From positions 124,001-188,000 of the forward strand of contig JAFLEI010000001.1 in NCBI GenBank assembly GCA_017301975.1: 64,000 bases of DNA. The letters are read 5' to 3'. Below, one piece after another: positions 26,107 to 34,648 of the stretch. How positions within the stretch are numbered: the first letter of the stretch is position 1; each line of letters begins with the position of its first letter. The translations under genes were made by a program, and so were the position numbers. Source of the stretch: Verrucomicrobiota bacterium. Lineage in GTDB: Bacteria > Verrucomicrobiota > Verrucomicrobiia > Verrucomicrobiales > Verrucomicrobiaceae. The notes beneath the pieces were generated by a model, which saw nothing but the letters and a program-made list of their open reading frames with translations, was not told the origin of the DNA and ran no database searches.

Positions 26107-27537
26107 CTATTCCGCCTTCTTCTTTTTGCCGCCGCCTTTGCCTTTCTTTTTCGGAGCAGAAGTGGACTGAGCATCGTTTTTCGTGGGCATGGGGGCTTTG
26201 GTGGCTTCGCGCCAGGCGATCATTTTGGCGCGGAGTTCCTTGGTCTTTTCGGGATTCGCGGTGGCGAGGTTTTTCTGCTCGCCGATGTCGTCTTTGAGGT
26301 TGTACAATTCGAGGCGTCCGTCTTCGAAGAACTCCATGAGCTTCCAGTCGCCTTCTTGGATGAGGCCGACGGGGGTGGTGCGCCAGGTGTTTTCGCCTGC
26401 GCCGAGGTAGCCGGGGAAGTGCTGGTAAATGGCGTCGCGTTTTAGATGGGCGGAGGCGTCGTGGAAGAGGGGGACGAGGCTTTCTCCATCGAGGGGCTGA
26501 TTGGCAGGTGGGGTGGCTTTGCCGATATCCGCGAAGGTGGGATAGAGATCGACGTGGATGGTGGGGACATCGACGGAAGAACCGGGCTTGGTGACGCCGG
26601 GCCAGCGGATGATGAAGGGGACGCGGGTGCCGCCTTCGTAGAGGCTGCCTTTGCCGCTGCGGAGCGGTGCGTTGTCGGTGATGTCTCCGCCTTTTTTGAG
26701 GCCTTCGCGGGCGTAGCCGCCGACGCCGCCGTTGTCGCTGGCGAAAATGAGGACCGTGTTGTCGGCGAGTTTGAGTTCGTCGAGGGCGACCATGACGCGG
26801 CCGACGCTTTCGTCCACGCTGGCGATCATGGCGGCGTACACCGGGCTGTGATGACCGCCGACGGGGGGCTTGTCCTTGAAGCGGGCGGTGATTTCGTCCT
26901 TGGCATCGTGCGGTGAATGGACGCCGAAGTGGGGGAGGTAGAGGAAGAAGGGGGCGTCTTTGTGGCGCTGGATGAAATCGACGGCTTTGTCGGTGAGGAA
27001 ATCGGCGAGGTATTCGCCCTTGGGGTATTCGACCGGTGGCTGAGTTTTGAAGTCGAAGTGTTTGCCCATGGAGACGATGGCTTCGTCAAAGCCGCGCTGT
27101 CCGGGATGGTAGGCGTCTTTTTCTCCGAGGTGCCATTTGCCGAACATGCCGGTGGCGTATCCGGCCTGCTTCATGGTTTGAGCGATGGTGATTTTATCCA
27201 GCGGGAGCTGTTGGGCGTTGTCCACCGGGCGGAGGGGGCGGGACTCCCATCCAAAGCGGTCGATGCCGCCGACGGTGTACACGCCGGTGCGTGGGGCGTA
27301 CTGGCCGCTCATGAGGGCGGCGCGGGTGGGCTGGCAGTTTTGGCAGTGGTGATGGCTGGTGAGCTTCATGCCCTGCTGCGCGAGTTTGTCGATGTTCGGC
27401 GTCTCGTAGTATTTGGAGCCAAAGCAGGCGACGTCTGTGTAGCCGAGGTCATCGGCCAGGATGAAGACGATGTTGGGCGCGCGATCTGCGGCGTGCAGGG
27501 GGAGGGTGAGGAGGAGCAGGCAGAGCAGGTGCTTCAT
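26107..27537 (-). CDS. Secreted arylsulfatase-type sulfatase
   Basis: From the ATG at 27537 this is a 476-residue protein with signal peptide MKHLLCLLLLTLPLHAADRA. It has the sulfatase N-terminus PNIVFILADDLGYTDVACFG (Asp29-Asp30 metal ligands). The formylglycine motif NCQPTRAALMSGQ has Cys68 in a canonical C-x-P-T-R, and KWHLGEKD, FASDNGGVGG and the C-terminal W-K-L-M segment fit. The last residues form a lysine-rich tail (PKKKGKGGGKKKKAE) that is unusual and may bind polyanions or the cell surface. It would remove sulfate from glycans outside the cytoplasm. Confidence 0.93.
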   Translation of the reverse strand: MKHLLCLLLLTLPLHAADRAPNIVFILADDLGYTDVACFGSKYYETPNIDKLAQQGMKLTSHHHCQNCQPTRAALMSGQYAPRTGVYTVGGIDRFGWESRPLRPVDNAQQLPLDKITIAQTMKQAGYATGMFGKWHLGEKDAYHPGQRGFDEAIVSMGKHFDFKTQPPVEYPKGEYLADFLTDKAVDFIQRHKDAPFFLYLPHFGVHSPHDAKDEITARFKDKPPVGGHHSPVYAAMIASVDESVGRVMVALDELKLADNTVLIFASDNGGVGGYAREGLKKGGDITDNAPLRSGKGSLYEGGTRVPFIIRWPGVTKPGSSVDVPTIHVDLYPTFADIGKATPPANQPLDGESLVPLFHDASAHLKRDAIYQHFPGYLGAGENTWRTTPVGLIQEGDWKLMEFFEDGRLELYNLKDDIGEQKNLATANPEKTKELRAKMIAWREATKAPMPTKNDAQSTSAPKKKGKGGGKKKKAE

Positions 27538-27620
27538 GGGCCCCTGAACGGCAGCGGCAGGCGCGAGATTGCATGATTTCAGCATCGACAGCCGCAAACG
27601 AAGCCGCTTTGATCGGGCGC

Positions 27621-28445
27621 ATGTCCCGGCTTTTCCTGATTCTTCCCTTTCTGAGCGTCGTTAGCTTTGCCGCTGATGTGGCCATCAAGCCTGGTGTGCG
27701 TTCGCCGATCACCTTCCAGGTTTCGCCGCAGGTGTCTGACAATGCGCAGATCAAGATGCGGATGCATGCGATGGAAACGCCGCCGCCCTACGACGTGAGC
27801 CTGGAGAAGTTCGACATCATCGTGCCGAAGAAGTACAAGAAGGGCGATCCGCATGGGCTCTTCATCTGGGTGAGTCCGAGTCCCGCGCCTTCGATCTCAC
27901 CGGAATGGGAGGCTGTGCTGGCTGAGAAGAAACTCATCTTTGTGGGTGCACACAATTCAGGCAACAACCGCGAAGTTTTTGCCCGCATGCGCATGGCCGT
28001 GGATGCGAACGACAACATGCGTGAGCTCTACGACATCGATGACAAGCGTGTCTATGTCTCGGGATTCTCGGGTGGTGCGCGAGTCGCCAGCATGCTGGGA
28101 GTGACGTATGCGGACATGTTCACCGGCGCGATTGCCTTCATGGGGGTGAATTTTTACACCGACATTGTCACCCTGGACAAAACAGAGGTCTTTGAGGCGC
28201 GGTATATTCCGCATGAGGAGATTGCCGCGCTGGCGAAGGACCAGTGCCGTTATGTGCTCGTGACGGGAGAGAAGGATTTCAATCTCAAGAACACGAGCGC
28301 GGTGTTTGAAAACGGCTTTAAGAAAGAGGGGTTCAAAGCGGTGGAGCTGATGAATGTGCCGGGGCAGGGCCACCAGCCGCCGAAGGCGGAATGGCTCAAG
28401 AAGGCGATTGAGTTTCTGGATGCGGGGAAGACGGTGAAGAAGTGA
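27621..28445 (+). CDS. Secreted alpha/beta-hydrolase (esterase/PHB-depolymerase-like)
   Basis: From the ATG at 27621 the protein has about 274 residues with signal peptide MSRLFLILPFLSVVSFA. The nucleophile elbow is YVSGFSGGARVASMLG (G-x-S-G-G), preceded by FIWVSPSPAP and an oxyanion-type region. A late GQGHQPPK supplies a possible catalytic His. Family relatives are annotated as esterases or peptidases of the PHB-depolymerase group. The substrate is unknown. Its stop codon touches the stop of the serpin remnant on the other strand (TGATCA). Confidence 0.78.
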   Translation: MSRLFLILPFLSVVSFAADVAIKPGVRSPITFQVSPQVSDNAQIKMRMHAMETPPPYDVSLEKFDIIVPKKYKKGDPHGLFIWVSPSPAPSISPEWEAVLAEKKLIFVGAHNSGNNREVFARMRMAVDANDNMRELYDIDDKRVYVSGFSGGARVASMLGVTYADMFTGAIAFMGVNFYTDIVTLDKTEVFEARYIPHEEIAALAKDQCRYVLVTGEKDFNLKNTSAVFENGFKKEGFKAVELMNVPGQGHQPPKAEWLKKAIEFLDAGKTVKK

Positions 28446-28545
28446 TCAGCGTGGGTCGTTCACGCGGCCCAGGAAGAGGCAGGCTCCGCTTACCGTGTGC
28501 TGGATGGCGAAGAGGAAGGGGCGGTCGGCTTTGATCTCGACAGGG
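28446..28545 (-). pseudogene. Serpin C-terminal remnant
   Basis: Read on the reverse strand, the last 33 codons before the TGA at 28446-28448 give IPVEIKADRPFLFAI, then QHTVSGACLFLGRVNDPR. This is the classic C-terminal block of serpins: the ADRPFLF-I-H breach/strand region and the LFLGRV-DP end. A TGA stop precedes it in frame at about 28546, and the remainder of a serpin (about 350 residues) is absent. The gene was therefore truncated, most simply when the three-gene island at 28569-31958 arrived. Confidence 0.82.
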
Positions 28546-28568
28546 ATTCAAACTTGGCTTCCAGCAGT

Positions 28569-29504
28569 CTACTCGATCAACACAATGTCTCTGGCCGGAT
28601 CAAGCTTGAAGTCCGTAGTCCCGGGCTGGTAACGCGCGATCTCTTGTTCCCATCGTTTTTTCTCCATGAGCATAATCGGGGTGGTTTCGTTGGGCTCGCC
28701 CTCATCCCAGCCATGATCAATTTGAATCCCACCACGGTCGGTCAGCAGATAGCGCGGGTGCATTTTCTCCCGACCTCTGGTCCACAGATGCACTTTCAGA
28801 CTCCACCCCGTCCTGAGCAAGGGACTAAGTTTCTTCTTCATTTCATCGAGGGTGAAACTGGGTTGATCGAAATCATTCGGAGTCTTTTCATCAGGGTTGC
28901 GCACATGCAGTTCAACTTCGCGGACCACCGAACCCTCGGTATGCAGCCGGTCGAGCATGGCTTCCAACACATCGCAAAATCGTGTTTTGCGAGGGTTGAA
29001 GTGCGGCTCCACGAGCTTCACGACCTTTGAATCACGCAGCAGAGGCCAGACACTGTCCACAATCACGTTGGATCGCCGCTGGATGGTGCGCTGCGTCTCA
29101 GTACTGAATTTCGGATCGCGCACATACTCATGCTCCTCATCTGCGCGGATAGCGTTCGCCGCCTCGATCTCTTGATCAGACAAGATGGCGTCGAATGCCT
29201 TCTGATTGTCTTCAGCGTTCAGATGCCAGTCTTTGTTCCCATCGTATGCCAACTTGCAGGACACCATGCGTGAGTCCGGAGCACCCATGGGGGCCTCCAG
29301 CCACCTTCGCAGGCTCTGGGCCTTCACAGGCCCGAGCTCTCCACTGGCTTCCAGGCGGTTCACTTCTTCCCGCACATGGCCGCGCCACTTTTTGGGGAAG
29401 GCTGAGATCACACGGCCTTTCTCCACACCAAAGGCGTCTCGCAGCAAAAGATGATGCGGCCACTGGGCAAATAATCTCGGGTCGAGCGCTATCTCCTTGA
29501 TCAT
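28569..29504 (-). CDS. Phospholipase-D/MIT_C-like effector candidate of the ATPase operon
   Basis: A 311-residue protein that I do not recognise as a whole. The C-terminal region has WSLKVHLWTRGREKMHPRY, then LLTDRGGIQIDHGWDEGE. This resembles the phospholipase-D-fold MIT_C pattern, in which an H-x-R/K is followed by a D-R-G-G strand turn. The N-terminal half is helical and charged, with WRGHVREEVNRLEASGEL. The gene starts 9 bp after the ATPase stop. I infer it may be a nuclease or lipase effector controlled by the ATPase. The fold call is tentative. Confidence 0.6.
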   Translation of the reverse strand: MIKEIALDPRLFAQWPHHLLLRDAFGVEKGRVISAFPKKWRGHVREEVNRLEASGELGPVKAQSLRRWLEAPMGAPDSRMVSCKLAYDGNKDWHLNAEDNQKAFDAILSDQEIEAANAIRADEEHEYVRDPKFSTETQRTIQRRSNVIVDSVWPLLRDSKVVKLVEPHFNPRKTRFCDVLEAMLDRLHTEGSVVREVELHVRNPDEKTPNDFDQPSFTLDEMKKKLSPLLRTGWSLKVHLWTRGREKMHPRYLLTDRGGIQIDHGWDEGEPNETTPIMLMEKKRWEQEIARYQPGTTDFKLDPARDIVLIE

Positions 29505-29513
29505 GGGAGAGTG

Positions 29514-31325
29514 TTAAAAAAGTTCAGCACTGCGTTCCGCAAAAAAGCCACCAGGCCACGGAACAGCGAAGTCACCATCAGCAGTCACCGGAAGTTCGAT
29601 TACTTCACTTCCGTTTTCTCCCGGTTGCACATAAAGCACTGCCACATCTTCCGGTCGAATTGGCGTCTTGCCATCTTGAAGCGTGTTGTCGTTGGTTTCA
29701 CGAATCCGGCGCATTACACGCAGGATCAAATGCTCGCTGTGGGTTTCGATGAGGAAACGATTCCCCCGTTCCTTCGCCGACTGGATGAAAAGGTCCGCCA
29801 GTTCAGTTTGCAGGGCTGGATGAATGTGAAGTTCTGGCTGTTCGATTGCGATCAGACGGTTCTCTGAACCAAAAGCCGACGTCACAAGTGGCATCATCTG
29901 GCTGAAGCCAATACCCATGTTTGATGGCGATACACCCTTAGTGGACGTCAAACCATAGAAGTGAACTTTGGCTGAGTCGAACCCCCCCCCCGTTTTTGTT
30001 CGATTTCTTTGTCGGACTGTTTCCAGCTTGCCCCGTAAGTAGGTCAAGGTTTGATTCAGTCCGCCGAGCAAAAATGATTCAATTTCATCTACGTCTGAAT
30101 TATCTTGAAGAGATTTGTAATGAGCCAGTCCGAGCTGCCAGCAGTCATTATAGACTGCATCGTGAGCATTTTGACGTGCCACGGATTTCCGTTCGTCTTT
30201 ATCCTCGTATTCATCTTCAAGGTTTTGCTCCATGTCAAAAGCCACAGGTTCAATGACTGATTCATAGAACTGCTCATCGGAGTTCAGTTTGGCTTCGAAA
30301 GCTGTTTCGACTAGCTGATCTATATTGGGCACTTCCGAAAGAGATTGAAGCAGTTCTTTAAGTGTTGAGTCAGGGAACAGCCGTTCCAACTCGAGCCGAT
30401 ACTTGGTTTTGAAAATGTCGCTTGCCAGCCAGACATTCACCTTGGCGAGCAGTTCGGGCTCTGCTGCGAGGCTCCACCACTCCGCTACACCCGGCTCTTC
30501 AAGTTGTGCTTTAGTGATAACATCACAAATGGGTCGAATAGGCCCATGATAGATGAGTTTGGTCAGCGCATCTCTCACAGAGTCATCGACCATCTTAATT
30601 TGCGTGGTCATCGTCAAATTGATTGAATCGACGGCAGTTTTGATTTTCCTCATCCATGCGGCACCTAGCTCGGTGGACTTTCCTTGTCGGTGCTGCTCTT
30701 CGAGTACACTCAATAAATCTATTTCATCTTCCTTGCTGTCCTCAGCCCTATAGTGGTCTGCATCCGCCCCTGGTAGAGCCATATTCTTTTGAAGGGCTAA
30801 CCGGTTCTTGATCGTTCTATGAACCAGATCATCAAGCCTGTGTTCGGTGTCCGATTCCAACTTTGCAGAATCCATGATTTGGCTAAGCTCATCGCTCAGG
30901 TTTTTGATCCTAAGATGTTTCGAACTAAGATTGCCAGAATAGGTTACCACCTCGGACTGATTCTGCTTCAACGACAAAGCTACCGTTTCAAGGCCACCAC
31001 TGGATGAATTCTCTCTCCATGCTAGGCCGAGTTCGAAAATTTTCTCCTCTGCTTTGCCATCCAGGTGCACGGTGAATCCAAAGGAAATGGGATTCGTGTT
31101 TCCATTTCGAACAATGTCGGCATAGGGGCCAGGATGGCGTTCGCCAGCGGCATCACTTTTGGATAGCCTGCCATTTAATATGGCATGCTGCGCGACTAGC
31201 AGGGATCGCAGGAGCGAAGATTTGCCGGCGCTGTTCGGACCAAAAATCAAGGTGAGGGGCTTTAGTGGCACACGTTGAGGTGTGCTGAATGCTTGATAAT
31301 TGCCGATGGAGAATTCGGTAAGCAT
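29514..31325 (-). CDS. AAA-type ATPase, OLD/RecF-like with DUF3696-type C-terminus
   Basis: A 603-residue ATPase. The Walker A motif is LIFGPNSAGKSSLLRSLL (about residues 27-44). The ABC-like signature region is SNMGIGFSQMMPL, Walker B is LIAIEQPELHIHP, and the switch is LIETHSEHLILR. The end, WPGGFFAERSAELF, matches the DUF3696 ending found in defence-associated ATPases. A large helical insertion lies at about residues 120-430. Base composition is markedly lower in GC than its surroundings (21 of 60 bases at 30061-30120), suggesting transfer. It is tightly packed between two unknown genes. Confidence 0.85.
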   Translation of the reverse strand: MLTEFSIGNYQAFSTPQRVPLKPLTLIFGPNSAGKSSLLRSLLVAQHAILNGRLSKSDAAGERHPGPYADIVRNGNTNPISFGFTVHLDGKAEEKIFELGLAWRENSSSGGLETVALSLKQNQSEVVTYSGNLSSKHLRIKNLSDELSQIMDSAKLESDTEHRLDDLVHRTIKNRLALQKNMALPGADADHYRAEDSKEDEIDLLSVLEEQHRQGKSTELGAAWMRKIKTAVDSINLTMTTQIKMVDDSVRDALTKLIYHGPIRPICDVITKAQLEEPGVAEWWSLAAEPELLAKVNVWLASDIFKTKYRLELERLFPDSTLKELLQSLSEVPNIDQLVETAFEAKLNSDEQFYESVIEPVAFDMEQNLEDEYEDKDERKSVARQNAHDAVYNDCWQLGLAHYKSLQDNSDVDEIESFLLGGLNQTLTYLRGKLETVRQRNRTKTGGGFDSAKVHFYGLTSTKGVSPSNMGIGFSQMMPLVTSAFGSENRLIAIEQPELHIHPALQTELADLFIQSAKERGNRFLIETHSEHLILRVMRRIRETNDNTLQDGKTPIRPEDVAVLYVQPGENGSEVIELPVTADGDFAVPWPGGFFAERSAELF

Positions 31326-31337
31326 GTGATGCAGCGG

Positions 31338-31958
31338 TTAAGATTTCACGGTTTGCTTTTTCAGGATTTCGACATGGACGGAACTGGGCGGCAAGCCTAG
31401 CAGTGCTTTGATTTCGTTGATTTGCTCCGCCTTGTGTTCCGTGGATGTGTTCGTATTCACGAACCAGCCCGTACTGCCAATGCGGTGATGGCTGTATGCC
31501 TCTCCCTGTTTCGGATTCATGAAGTCGCGCAGCGGAGTTTGTGAAACGAGAGCATTCTTCAAAACACGAATGGCTTGAATTCGTGGCAGCACATCCGAGC
31601 CGAGAACTTCGATGAGTGTTTGGATAAAGCGAACCAGAGAAGTGGCTGCTTGGGGCTCATCAATGAACATCTCCGGACGGTCATGACCTGCGGTACGCCA
31701 GTTGATCGTGATGCGAAGGCGGGTTTGCGGCTCTTTGGTTTGCTCAGCTTTCGTGAGCGCGTCCAAAGCGTTTATCTGCTGCTGCCAGTCGCGACGGGCT
31801 GTGATCAGGCTGTCCAAGACACTGCTAAGCGGTTTCAGCGCCGCAGTGATCGCTGAGACTTTGGCCATATCACCAGCAATGGCTGCTGTTGCGATGGCCT
31901 GCCGGGCCGCCGCGTCTGCGGACTGGGTTTGGGTCTTCCAAGTTTGAATGTCGCTCAT
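31338..31958 (-). CDS. Unknown first gene of the ATPase operon
   Basis: A 206-residue protein with an Ala/Gln-rich helical N-terminus (QTQSADAAARQAIATAA) that probably forms a coiled coil to about residue 95. A mixed alpha/beta C-terminal domain follows, with LRITINWRTAGHD and GSTGWFVNTNTSTEHKAEQI. I recognise no family. It ends 12 bp before the ATPase start, so the three genes appear to form one transcript. It could be a sensor or adaptor subunit. This is inferred from position only. Confidence 0.68.
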   Translation of the reverse strand: MSDIQTWKTQTQSADAAARQAIATAAIAGDMAKVSAITAALKPLSSVLDSLITARRDWQQQINALDALTKAEQTKEPQTRLRITINWRTAGHDRPEMFIDEPQAATSLVRFIQTLIEVLGSDVLPRIQAIRVLKNALVSQTPLRDFMNPKQGEAYSHHRIGSTGWFVNTNTSTEHKAEQINEIKALLGLPPSSVHVEILKKQTVKS

Positions 31959-32010
31959 TTGATGGTGAGAGGTTTAACAGCGCGGCGGACAAATTGCCAG
32001 CAGCACGATT

Positions 32011-32036
32011 TCATGTAGCATGATTACACAGTCATG
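32011..32036. promoter_or_regulatory. Inverted-repeat operator candidate between the ATPase operon and the LysR gene
   Basis: TCATG-tag-CATGA (32011-32023) is followed eight bases later by TCATG (32032-32036). This gives two overlapping dyads in the 75-bp divergent promoter region and overlaps the LysR start codon. Such arrangements fit a LysR-type autoregulatory site. Confidence 0.5.
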
Positions 32037-32951
32037 TTCAAACATCTAGCCAACCAGTCCGGCCTATCCCTCGAACGTCTCGCCTCACTTTGCGAGGTGG
32101 CGGAAGCGGGGAGCATCGGGCAAGCTTCGCGCGGGGATGTGAACAAGCAGAGCCAGCTCAGCCGACAGATCGCTGAGCTCGAGGCAGTGTTTGGCGTGGA
32201 GCTGCTGGCGCGTCAGAGCAGGCCCTTCCGCCTGACGGCTCAGGGGAAGGAGCTGGCACAGGTGTCCCGGCAGTTTTTCCAGTCGGTGGATGATCTGCAA
32301 AAGCAGGCGGGCGGTGAGGCGCAGCGAGTGGTGGTCGGCGCGGGTGAAACGCTGATCCAGTGGCTGCTGTTTCCGGCCTGTGAAGCGATGCAGAAGCAAA
32401 CCACTGGAATCGTCTTCGCCTTCAAAAATCTGGACAGTGCAAGGCTGGTGGATGGTCTGCAAAAAGGCGAGGTAGATTTTGCGCTGATCCGTAAGGAAGA
32501 AGTGCCGCCGAGCCTGATGCATGCGGGTGACTGGCTATATTCGCATGTCGCCTTCGTGCCGAAGGCGCTGTCACGCATCACCACCGAATTAAAGATAGAA
32601 GAATTGGCGAGGCTGCCCTGGGCGGTACTGGAGGGGCAAGGACACTTTCGGCAGTTCTTGGAGAGCAAGGCGCGTGCGCAAGGCATCAAGCTTAATGCCG
32701 CGCTGGAGTGCTCCTCTTACACGCAAGTGGCAATGGCGATCCAGACCGGGCGCTATGCAGGTTTTTTGCCAGCGTTCGCCATGGACGCGGCCTTTGCCCC
32801 AGGTTCCGCCATTCTCCAGCGCCAGACTGAAAAGGGATTGCGGTATGAGCGCAAGCTGACGCTGGCATGGCGCGAGGCCACGACAAGGGCCAGGCCGATT
32901 GTGGAAAAACTGATCCCTGCCATAAGAACGCAGCTTGGGAAAATTCTATGA
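32034..32951 (+). CDS. LysR-family transcriptional regulator
   Basis: A 305-residue LysR-type protein. The N-terminal winged helix has LERLASLCEVAEAGSIGQAS, then SQLSRQIAELEAVFGVELLARQSRPFRLTAQGKEL. The C-terminal effector domain (about residues 95-300) includes VGAGETLIQWLLFPACEAM and VDFALIRKEEVPP. It diverges from the three-gene ATPase operon across 75 bp. LysR regulators commonly control the divergent neighbour, so it may regulate that operon. The effector is unknown. Confidence 0.9.
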   Translation: MFKHLANQSGLSLERLASLCEVAEAGSIGQASRGDVNKQSQLSRQIAELEAVFGVELLARQSRPFRLTAQGKELAQVSRQFFQSVDDLQKQAGGEAQRVVVGAGETLIQWLLFPACEAMQKQTTGIVFAFKNLDSARLVDGLQKGEVDFALIRKEEVPPSLMHAGDWLYSHVAFVPKALSRITTELKIEELARLPWAVLEGQGHFRQFLESKARAQGIKLNAALECSSYTQVAMAIQTGRYAGFLPAFAMDAAFAPGSAILQRQTEKGLRYERKLTLAWREATTRARPIVEKLIPAIRTQLGKIL

Positions 32952-33012
32952 AACGGCTCAAGCGCTGCTGAGCGAATTGATGTTTGTCTTTGAATAACCA
33001 AGGCTGGCCCGC

Positions 33013-34497
33013 TCAGTCCTTTCGCTTCAGCTGCGGGAAGAGGATGACGTCGCGGATGCTTTCGGCGCCGGTGAGCATCATGATGAGGCGGTCGATGCCG
33101 ATGCCGATGCCGCCGGCGGGGGGCATGCCGTGTTCAAGGGCGAGGATGAACTCTTCGTCGATCTTCTGAGTCTCTTCACCGGCCTGGTGCTCCAGGCGCT
33201 CGCGCTGGACGATGGGGTTGTTCAGTTCGGAGTAACCGGGGCTGATTTCCTGGCCGTTGATGATGAGTTCGTAGACGTCGACGATGGAGTCGTCGGAGGA
33301 GTTCTGCTTGGCGAGAGGGACGAGTTCTTTCGGGCAGTGGGTGACGTAGAGGGGATCGAACTGCTTGGCTTCGATGAGGCGTTCGAAGACGTGCTGGGTG
33401 ACTTCGTAGTCTTCGAAGTTGGCTCCGATTTCGACGCCGAGTTCCTTGGCGCGGGCTTTGCGCTCTTCGGGGGTGTATTCATACCACTTGGGATCGACGC
33501 CTTTGAGGAGGTCGGTGTAGCGGGCACGGCGCCATGGGCGGGAGAGGTCGATGGACTTAGTAACGGCGCCTTCTTCGTCCTTGTGCTCGATCTTGAGACC
33601 GCCGCAGAAGTTTTCGGCGAGGTGGCAGATCATGCCTTCGACGAGGTCGGCCATTTTTTCGAAGTCGGCGTAAGCCCAGTAGGCTTCGAGCATGGTGAAC
33701 TCGGGATTGTGACGGCGGCTGAGGCCTTCGTTGCGGAAGTTGCGGTTGAGTTCAAAGATCTGCGTGAAGCCGGCAACGAGCAGGCGCTTCAAGTAGAGCT
33801 CCGGCGCGATGCGGAGGAACATCTGCTGGTTCAGCGCGTGGAAGAAGGTTTCGAAGGGCTTGGCTGCGGCGCCGCCGGGGACGTCCTGCATCATGGGGGT
33901 TTCGACTTCGAGGAAGCCGCGTTCCTGCATGTAGCTGCGGATGGCGGCGACCATCTTGCTGCGGGTCACGAAAATCTCGCGGCTGCGGTCATTGGAAATG
34001 AGGTCGAGGTAGCGCTGACGGTACTTGATCTCCTTGTCGGTGACGCCGTGCCATTTGTCGGGCAGGGGGCGCAGGGCCTTGGAGAGGGGGGTGAGCTTTT
34101 TGACGTGGATCGAATTTTCGCCGCGCTTGGTGACGAAGGTGAAACCTTCCACGCCGACGAAGTCGCCGATGTCGATGAGCTGATTGAACTGGACGTAGGC
34201 TTCGTCGCCGACGTCGCCTTTGCTGAGGTAGCACTGCATGCGGCCGGTGATGTCGCCGATGTCAAAGAAGGTGGCCTTGCCCATTTCACGACGAGAGAGG
34301 ACGCGGCCTGCGACGCTGACCTGAAGCTCTTCAAACTGGGACTTCATCTGCTCTTTCAGAGCGCCGGGCTGATGCGTGGTGTCGAAGCGACCGCCGAAGG
34401 GATCGAGGCCGGCCTTCACCAGTCCGTCGAGCTTTTCGCGGCGGAATTGGAGGAGTTCGGACTCGGAATGTTCTGGGGCTGCGGGCGTCGGTTGCAT
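33013..34497 (-). CDS. lysS: Lysyl-tRNA synthetase, class II
   Basis: From the ATG at 34497 the protein has 494 residues. The N-terminal OB-fold anticodon-binding domain (VSVAGRVLSRREMGKATFFDI) precedes the class II catalytic core. Motif 2 is FRNEGLSRRHNPEFTMLEAYWAY and motif 3 is GGIGIGIDRLIMMLTGAESIRD, each split here only by description. GNAPG-type upstream sequence in the longer reading is not conserved, so the shorter start is preferred. It charges tRNA-Lys with lysine and is essential housekeeping, which helps fix the right edge of the accessory island. Confidence 0.97.
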   Translation of the reverse strand: MQPTPAAPEHSESELLQFRREKLDGLVKAGLDPFGGRFDTTHQPGALKEQMKSQFEELQVSVAGRVLSRREMGKATFFDIGDITGRMQCYLSKGDVGDEAYVQFNQLIDIGDFVGVEGFTFVTKRGENSIHVKKLTPLSKALRPLPDKWHGVTDKEIKYRQRYLDLISNDRSREIFVTRSKMVAAIRSYMQERGFLEVETPMMQDVPGGAAAKPFETFFHALNQQMFLRIAPELYLKRLLVAGFTQIFELNRNFRNEGLSRRHNPEFTMLEAYWAYADFEKMADLVEGMICHLAENFCGGLKIEHKDEEGAVTKSIDLSRPWRRARYTDLLKGVDPKWYEYTPEERKARAKELGVEIGANFEDYEVTQHVFERLIEAKQFDPLYVTHCPKELVPLAKQNSSDDSIVDVYELIINGQEISPGYSELNNPIVQRERLEHQAGEETQKIDEEFILALEHGMPPAGGIGIGIDRLIMMLTGAESIRDVILFPQLKRKD

Positions 34498-34648
34498 GGT
34501 CGTACGGATGAGTGGGCCGTGTTCATAGCCGTTTCCGGGCGCATTGCCACTGCAAAAGCCGCTCTTGGAGCCCCGGGGGGGAGAAGCGCGCATCCCTCAC
34601 ATGGCTGGGCAATTGCCAATCCATTGAGGACCGCTATCATCCAAGCGC

